33,456 nucleotides of DNA, from positions 124,198 to 157,653 of the forward strand of contig NW_003112471.1 in assembly GCF_000003605.2 (NCBI RefSeq), given 5' to 3'. How positions within the stretch are numbered: the stretch's first letter is position 1; every line of letters starts with the position of its first letter. The DNA comes from Saccoglossus kowalevskii. Lineage: Eukaryota; Hemichordata; Enteropneusta; Harrimaniidae. Below, piece by piece: positions 21,501 through 30,500 of this stretch. The notes below the pieces were generated by a model that ran no database searches, was not told the DNA's origin, and saw only the letters and a list, made by a program, of their open reading frames with translations. The translations under genes were made by a program, and so were the position numbers.

Positions 21501-24500
21501 GCCATTGATAGCCCATAATAGAGTGTAAACATGTACGATGTGTTATCGGGCGCCAATTCTCTCTCAATGAGTGTTTACAAACACTTAGTGGTTAGTCGCC
21601 ACCCCTACTTGTTTCACAGATTATTTATTTGTGTATAAATGATACCTGGTAGCACTTTTGAGCAATCGTGGTATTTTCATCTGCTGATTGTACCTAATTA
21701 CAATTAGGCAATTACTTTAATATATTTGTTTCCAATAGCTTTATACTTTTCAATGCCCCTACAAATGTTATATAACAGTATTTCAGGTGAAAACATTCTG
21801 ATAGCCATAACTTTTTTCTAGGAGTCTATGCTGGAGCCCAGAATGGGGCACAGTATGAATTTTCTTAATGGCACAGAATGAGGGACTCAGAATATGGCGC
21901 AACTAGGGGGCACACAATGCTTATTTTGGGAAATATGCAGGTGCATTCCGGTAGTGCAAAGTACCACTTTCGATCCCCACACATACATTTGTACCTCGAA
22001 TATTAAACAAGCTGACATAATGTATGTGCCAAATATGAATGAAAATGGCCCATAAGCCTTGGAGATATAGTAGTATGATAAAAACACAAAATGGTTGGCC
22101 ATCTTTGATCTGATCATCATAGACATGTATCCTATGTATGTACCAAATTTGAACAAAAACTAACATAGCATGCATAAGATACCACATTTTAAATAAAACA
22201 AAATGACTGCCAGTCAGCCATCTTGAATTGAATCAGTAAAAACCACTGCATGTGCACATGTCACAGATAAAGAGCTAGGCACATGCAAAGAATGAAGAGA
22301 TTTGGTCCACAGTGTTCTGAAATATAACTCCGGATGGATGGACGGACAGAGACAGAATTATAAGTCCCTGTTTCAAACTAAGTTTGAAGTTATCCAAGGG
22401 TAAAGTTTGAACCAACATATACCACAGCAGGTATTGTCTCTAATGACTGATTGTGATTTCTGATGGATGTTCTCAGGGAGGGAGGGAGGGAGGGGGTATG
22501 CATTAATATGGTCATTTTAACGTCAAGTAGTATTCATTAAAATATTAATTAGCAAATGACAAACATGCAATGTGCAATTTTCTCAACTTACACCAAATCT
22601 GGGGGTTTACTAATACATTGTATATCTGACAACCCACACTTTCTCATTGTGTTTCTAATATAACAGGCTGTTTTAAAAAAACAAATGAATTATTATTCCA
22701 TTATCAATTATTATAGACATTAACAATACCACTAATATTTAATAAATAATTTCCTTGATAATAGGAATAATTATTCAATGTTTCACTGTTCTAATAAACT
22801 CCTCAACCACCATATAAGTTAAGTTTGAAAACCTGCAATAAACTAACCTCTTAAAGCATCTACACGGTGTTTATCTAAAGGTAACCTATCCTTGGTATCT
22901 TTGTTTTTCCTCAGTCCAAGTCCACCAGAGATCCTCAGTTCTTGCTTTGTGAACAAGATGTCAATCAGCTCATTCAGAAGTGTACCTGAGAAAGAAGAAA
23001 GAAGTTACCTGTACATGAGAAATCACACAGAAATATGAAGGATGTGCATCTCTGTGTATAGGTACATATACTGCTTTATTCTGAAAAATGTTCAGAATTT
23101 TGCAAGTCACTAAAAATATTTTTGGGCTTATACAACACAGAGTTTCAGTAACTTTTCTTAAATTTTGTTTTCAGGAATGCTATAAAATGTTCAGATCATG
23201 AAAATTTCTTGCAGCAAAAATTATTATTCACATTTTAGTTTCAGTTGATTACTTCTGGCCCCATCCAGTGATTAATAATGTGAAAATATTGCAGTTTGAA
23301 ATTTCTTCAGTTTTTGCTCTATGAGAAGCACGTCTATAATGTAATCCAAGCAAAATGTAACTATCGCAACCTTGCCCATTGAGAATCTAGATATTAAATA
23401 ACAAATACGAATTTAGAATGAATACAAACTAGACTGATTATCAGACTAAGAATTAAATACTAAATTAGATGCTGGAATGCATTTTCTATCTGTAATAATA
23501 CATTTACTATGTTAATCTCAAGTAAAGTTTACAGGTTATTGGTATGAAAAATGACTTACACTACATGATTAAAACAAGATATCCAGTTACTGCACTAAGT
23601 AACATTACATATCTTGGAGAGTATATTACTGACATCTGGTTCACATTATCATTGCAGATATTATTTATTCTCTGTACGTCACTATGCCCTCTAAGTTGAT
23701 ATAACACGTCACTGACACACAGAAATTGGCTGTAAAGCACCTAGTTGTGCTAGTACTTCATGGACGCGACAGACAATCATACATTGATAAAGTGATCTTG
23801 AAAAACATCTTACTATAGTTATGGAATTTGTAATTTGGTTAAAAATTAAATTCACATTTTATAAACAAAATATAAACAGATGTAAAAAGAAAAGTAATGA
23901 GGACAACAACATCACTGTTTGTAAGTCCCCTGCACAGTCACAGTTTTTTTTCTTATTAAAAGCCGACCTTGCGAGCAGTCAGCAAACTGACTCAATTTGA
24001 TATTTCAAGATTCCATTTTCACAAAAAAAATCAGTCTTGTTAGAGGGCACAATGCTGGGATTTTTTTCTATCTTTAACAAATGTTTTATTTTAGCCAAAT
24101 GTTCATGTATGTATCTTGAAAATCTGACATGCTAGTAACACTAAAATTGAACTTGGTTGATATTTTATAGTTATTGAGAAGATATTCAAGTTTGAAAATA
24201 ACATAATTGTTTTACTGTAACCACACAAGAAGACAATTTTAGACTACATTTCGAAAAAATATCTTTGAAATTAAAAAAGCGAACCACACCAAAATTTAAT
24301 TTGATACTGATTAATATGATATTAAAGTTTAAAGATGATTGGATAAGAATTACTGTAGAATACTTTATTTTCGCTGAAGGGATGATTCCGCGAAAGTAAA
24401 ATGGAGCGAATATACTTTTTTCCCTATATTTCACATTAAACTCATCAAAAATCAGTGAAAATACATTCCATACAAAACGCCCGAAAAACTTTTTCAGCGA

Positions 24501-27500
24501 AAATTAATTCCAGCGAAAATAAAGTATTCCACAGTAGTGAAATTACTGTACCATCAGAAACAGAGTTAGCGATGAGAACAAGACTTACATTTTCCCTTGC
24601 ATACTTTTCCCTTAATTGACATTACAGGCTATCCAAAAATTACATTAATCAAAATATATAAGAAACTGTTAAAATTGAGGTTTACCAAAGTAATCTTTAG
24701 ACTTTAAAGCTGCCATTTCTGCTTTGAACAATGCTAATGTAGGCACTTTGACATCAGCGAATTGGTCTGGGTTTTCTTTCACGGTAACAAGAACTCTTTT
24801 CTGAAATGAGGTAAAAAGAAATGTCACGAAAAAATTTGGTAAACATTTGACAACAGTTTTACTCACTAAATAAAACTTGGTAACTGAAAGGAACATAAGG
24901 ATTTCAGGAAATGAAGGTTTTATTGTAAATGTCTTATTTCATATCAGTGCCACGTATCAAATAGAAGTTTTAACATGTTTTCCTTTAGATAGTTTGAACA
25001 GAATTAAAATCTCCCACTACTGAACAATGCATTATGGGAAAAAACTTCCCATTGTATAATGGAAAACAAGTATAACACTAGAAATTGACTAGATTGAATG
25101 GAATATTGTAAAATTGTTTTTAACAAAATTAAAATTAGTATCAATAATAATATTGTCATCTCATGTCACCAAGCAAAATTTAAAGATATGAAGAAATGAC
25201 TTCACCATAGAAACCAGTGTAAAAATGCTAATTTTTGCCATTTTCCAATGACATACTGAACTCTTTTATTGCATACATGTACATGTATTCCTTTTATTAT
25301 TTTAAGTATCCTGACAACATGAACCCATAATAATGAAAGTACAGTATAAGACCATCACGACATAATGTATCATATTCTCTCTATTGAAAGCACATTTCAA
25401 AGTGCATGTACTTCAACTTTATGGTATTTATTGTATACTGGTTCATTAAAATATAAATTTTTTTTTTAGACACACCTCTGTCATTTATGTAAAAGCATTC
25501 ACTATCGGTACAGTAAATCATGAGGTAGTGAAAAAAAAGAAATCAGCCAATAAATACATCAGTATGCATTAGTATGAATAATATTAGACCAGACAAGCCC
25601 AATAAACAATTAATGACATGGTCAAATGTTGTTTTCTGACTACTAGCCAGTCAAAAAACACACAAATCAACGTGATTTGAAAAAGTGGATTGAAAAAAAA
25701 AGTTAAAGCAATTATTATTTTGCAATTACAGTACTTAGTTATGTAAAGAATAATCTAGCAATTTTCAGTAAAATTTGAGTGAAGTGAAGTTTGAATACAC
25801 CACAACCTCTATTACACAATAGTATTGAAAACTATATCTGACTTTAATAATAACATGCAGAAACCTACACAGGTAAAAAAATAAAATTAATGTGTTTGAC
25901 TTTATATAATAATCTTTGTTCTTAATAAGCCTTATTATTTGAGAAACAATCCTTTTAATTTTATGTATTTTGCATTCAAACACATAGATTCAAGGTGGTT
26001 CTTGAAACAAAAACACAATATTTCTCAGTGCCAATTTTTTAAAATTTGAAGGAGAACACTGATAACGGTCTGTTCATTCTAATAAATTAAATTTCAATAA
26101 CATTAACGTGACATTTGCATAAGAGTAGCATATATTTTTTTTAGTAACCGTGATATATGTAAGTACATAATCTTAATATTTTATTAGACAGACTAGTTGA
26201 AAATAATCTAAATTACCTATATTGTATACATTTTCATTTTTAAAAATTTAGCATGTGATTTAATGAGATATTTCAAGGTTATACTGCGATTAGGGAGCAT
26301 CATTAGGATGTTTCTAGAATAAATGTACAGTTCTAATGTAAGCTAGAAGAACATTGTTGATGCACCAACAATTGTTATATATTACATTAGTAACACACAA
26401 GCTTATGTAAATGATGCTAATATGTCTTAAGTCAAAGTTGTATTTTAATGGTGCAGCATACAATGAATGCAATTGTTAATTTGATTGAATATGTGCTTCT
26501 GATAGAGTAAATATGTATACATGTACCTATTATAATACTTACATAGGATTCAGACTGATCACTAACTGCTGCTTGCAGACTGAATCTATTATGACTGCAA
26601 GACGATACATGCAATGGTTGTGGTTCAGGCAATGTTCTGTTCGCACTATTTCCAGCAGACAATGACATTGGTTCAAGATTTGTTCGGCCCACATTTTTCC
26701 TGATAAATAATGGCGTTGGTTCAGGCAATGTTCTGTTTGCACTTTTCCTGACAGACAATGACATTGGTTCAGGCAATGTTTTGTTTGCACTATTTCCAGC
26801 AGACAATGACATTGGTTCAGGCATTGTTCTGACCACATTTTTTCTGATAAATAATGGCGTTGGTTCAGGCAATGTTCTGTTTGCACTATTCCTGACAGAC
26901 AATGACATTGGTTCAGGCAATGTTCTGCCCACATTTTTTCTGATAGAATATGGCGTTGATTCAGGCAATGTTCTGCCAATATCATCTCCAACTGATAATG
27001 GCGTTGGTTCAGGCAATGTTCTGTTTGCACTATTCCCGACAGAAATGGACAATGGGTCACGCAATGTTCTGTTTGCACTATTCCCGACAGACAATAGGGT
27101 TGTTTCAGGCAATGTTCTGCCCACATTTTTTCTGATAGAATATGGCGTTGATTTAGGCAATGTTCTGCCAATGTCATCTCCAACTGATAATGGCGTTGGT
27201 TCAGGCAATGTTCTGTTTGAACTGTTCCCGACAGACAATGACATTGGTTCAGGTAATGTTCTGCCAGTGTTATCCCTAACTGACAATGACATTGGTTCAG
27301 GCAATGTTCTGCCAGTGTTATCCCTAACTGATAATGGCGTTGGTTCAGGCAATGTTCTGCCAGTGTTATCCCTAACTGATAATGACGTTGGGTCAGGCAA
27401 TGTTCTGCCAGTGTTATCCCTAACTGATAATGACGTTGGGTCAGGCAATGTTCTGCCAGTGTTATCCCTAACTGATAATGACGTTGGTTCAGGCAATGGT

Positions 27501-30500
27501 CTGCCAGTGTTATCCCTAACTAATAATGGCGTTGGTTCAGGCAATGTTCTGCCAGTGTTATCCCTAAATGACAATGGTGTTGGTTCAGGCAATGTTCTGC
27601 CAGTGTTATCCCTAACTGATAATGGCGTTGGTTCAGGCAATGTTCTGCCAGTGTTATCCCTAACTGACAATGGCGTTGGTTCAGGCAATGTTCTGCCAGT
27701 GTTATCCCTAACTGATAATGACGTTGGGTCAGGCAATATCCTGTTTGCATTATTCCTGACAGACAATGGAATTGAATGTTGCACAGGGTTACATTCTCTC
27801 TCAGTAGATAGGTATCCAGAATCTTGATTGTAATTCCTAACAGGTGTTGACGGCAGTTCACCTTCAGAGTCTGGGCTGGGCTGTGTGTGCCATTCCAAGA
27901 TTCCGGTCAACTCTCGGAGGGTATTGATGTGTTGCCAAGTGATCCCAGTTACACTACCTGTATACAAAGCAAAGCATTGAAATGCAGTAGTCGAAACAAA
28001 CAATGTATTGTGTGTGTGTTTATATATAAATTCGTTATAAAACCCATATCTAACAAGATGCAGTATTGTATTGCAACAAGGACATAGTTTTGTGACATGA
28101 CATAAAATGCTATACATGTACAGCGGCCATCCAAGGTAAAATGTACCTAAGAAAATAGTCTTTTATAGATAGGTTGTCTTTATGTGGTGGTTGATTATTA
28201 TGTGCATAAACTAGTCTACCAACAATATTTTTAAGTTGAAGGGGTAATTTGTAAACCAATATTTGAAGAAAGGAAATAAATACATTTGCTAAAATATCAA
28301 AACTAGTGTAAAACACATCTTCAATCATTTGGCCTTTATTACAAAGGTTCATTTGGTCAAACTGGTATTAAGAAGGTGGTCAGCTGGCACATTAGTTAGG
28401 AACCCTGTTCTACACAAGTCACTTTACATGTGAATTGCCCAAAGGTGCTCACTATTGGCAGTTGGTCTTTATATAAATGTGGTCACTGTACAGGTTTGAC
28501 TGTACTGTGTGTTTACATTTACATCCTATTTCACCATGAATCCTGGAGGAGGGGTTCTTACCTGTTTTTCTCAATGCATTTTCTCTAATCAAGGCAGCAT
28601 TCTCATCTCTGAGACGTTGGTTCTCCTCTTGCAAAGATACAAGTATGTTAGATGCAGCGTCATTGAGGATAATGTTCATTGAGTCTCCAACACTTTCTGA
28701 TGCGGAGGAGGTGCCAGCATTGTGCAAATCATTAGATGTAGCACTGCTTGCCTCAGACTCTGTTGGATTAAAAAGCCCCTGTTCCGTAAATGACAACTGA
28801 TGTGAAGTTTCTATACAAGGCTGATAAACATCAAGGTCAGGTTGTCGTCCTTGGAGATCTTCCTCATTGAAACTTAGCATTGGTGGAGAGGTTAGACCTC
28901 TAATACTATCCGATTGACAAGGACTAGGGAGATATTCCTCTTGCTTAATGAAAATTGGCAGAGGGGTTAGACCTCTGATATTATCAGATTCACCAGGACT
29001 TAGAGGAGAATCAGGCCGAGTACTACTACTGAATACTGTATGTTCTTGTGGGAGGTCTTGTTCTTGTTTAATGAAACTTGGTGGAAGGTTTGTATCCCTA
29101 ATACAGACAGACTGAACATGGTTTGGACTTGTGCATGGAGATAATATCTGCTGACATTTCAACTCTACAGTTTTGTTTTTTCTGACAAACCCTCTTAACA
29201 TAGCCATGTACATTATTTCTTGATCACTCAATTCCTGGGTGGGTATTTGTTGACTATCTTCCAGTTTCTCTTTTTCTTTCACAGCCACCGTCCTTTCAAG
29301 ACCTGTTTTAATTTGTTTAGAACTTTCCTCTAACATTGCCTCTTGTTTTCTTTTTAAACCCTTGGTTACAGTTTGGTTGTTTTCATTAATGTTCTCCTGT
29401 ATTGACTTCTGAGGTGCCCCTCTTTTTGTACATTTGTCTGCATCTCTCATATCTTTCTCACCTTCAGCTACAAGAATTTGTAGTCTTCTCAGCTTTGGTG
29501 TAGCTGCAACTAGTTTTTCATACTTTTCTTGTATATCAATACAAGTCTTCTTTCCTAAAAGATCAGTAATATTGATTAGATACATAGTACCGGTACATGT
29601 ACAGTCCAGGCTGGTTTATCGGCTAGCTTTACCTATTTATAGAAACCTGTAATCCTTAAAGCGAATATCATTGTTATCAATAATTACAACTTAGTTTTAG
29701 TAGTATTTACCCATGTTACTAATACTTGTATAAGACACATTTAGACAGACTAATCTGCATAACCTAGATACAAGTATAAGGCTAAACCACCTTAAAGCAT
29801 GGTAGTCATTGCGCTGCGCATGTGCGAGATATATGGGTCTCATATAAACAAAGATGGCGACTTTGACTATTGCGCAGATCAACGAGTACGAACTGAGACG
29901 TTTCCAAGCTTTAATTAGGCAATTTTCATGCGATTGGAAGGCATCGAAGGAGTCACCGTCGATAATCAGTGCAAGTCGCGCCCAGGTCAAACCTCATACT
30001 TGTGATTTCCATTTGAAGAACGCATTGGATTGTGGGAAAATCAATGTTTATCAACACAAATGCACAGCGCGACGACCACCGCGCTTTAAGCCAGCTTAGA
30101 GCTAGTTAAATGTTGAGATACACATGGACTGTACTTTACTGTATTTGTACAATTGTGAATTGGGCTGTTTTTTGTTGTTGTCAGACATAAAAAAATAACA
30201 GTATGATTCATTTCAGGTGTTAGCAGCATACATGTACACACAGCTGCCTCATATTTTACAATAATTTGCTTTATATAATAACAATGTATAATAACAATGT
30301 AAAAAAGGATACAACAATATGATGCATAAAAATAAATTTCCATCATTGTAAATTAGGGCAAAACAAGTCAATGAAAATGACATAGTCCTTGTTGTTATTA
30401 GGGATCTCTTATGAGCTAAACACTAGACATGCCGAAGAAATATGGCCCTGAAATAGCATTCATTAAACCAAAAAGGTCAGGCATTTTGAATCTAATCTAA

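Noticed and set aside
26539-27183. 214-codon second frame on the - strand in the repeat array
   Set aside because: Same cause: repeat periodicity. The Cys/His-rich appearance (EHCLNQRH) is an out-of-frame reading, not a zinc-finger array.
26781-27827. 348-codon open frame on the + strand
   Set aside because: It is the antisense of the 48-bp coding minisatellite. A stop-free repeat unit of a length divisible by three keeps several frames open. Only the - strand frame is linked by splice phase to conserved BEN exons.
28110-28352. 80-codon ORF as an extra BEN exon
   Set aside because: Exons 2 and 3 already join in phase. No suitable acceptor and donor pair keeps the frame, and the sequence looks like random AT-rich translation.
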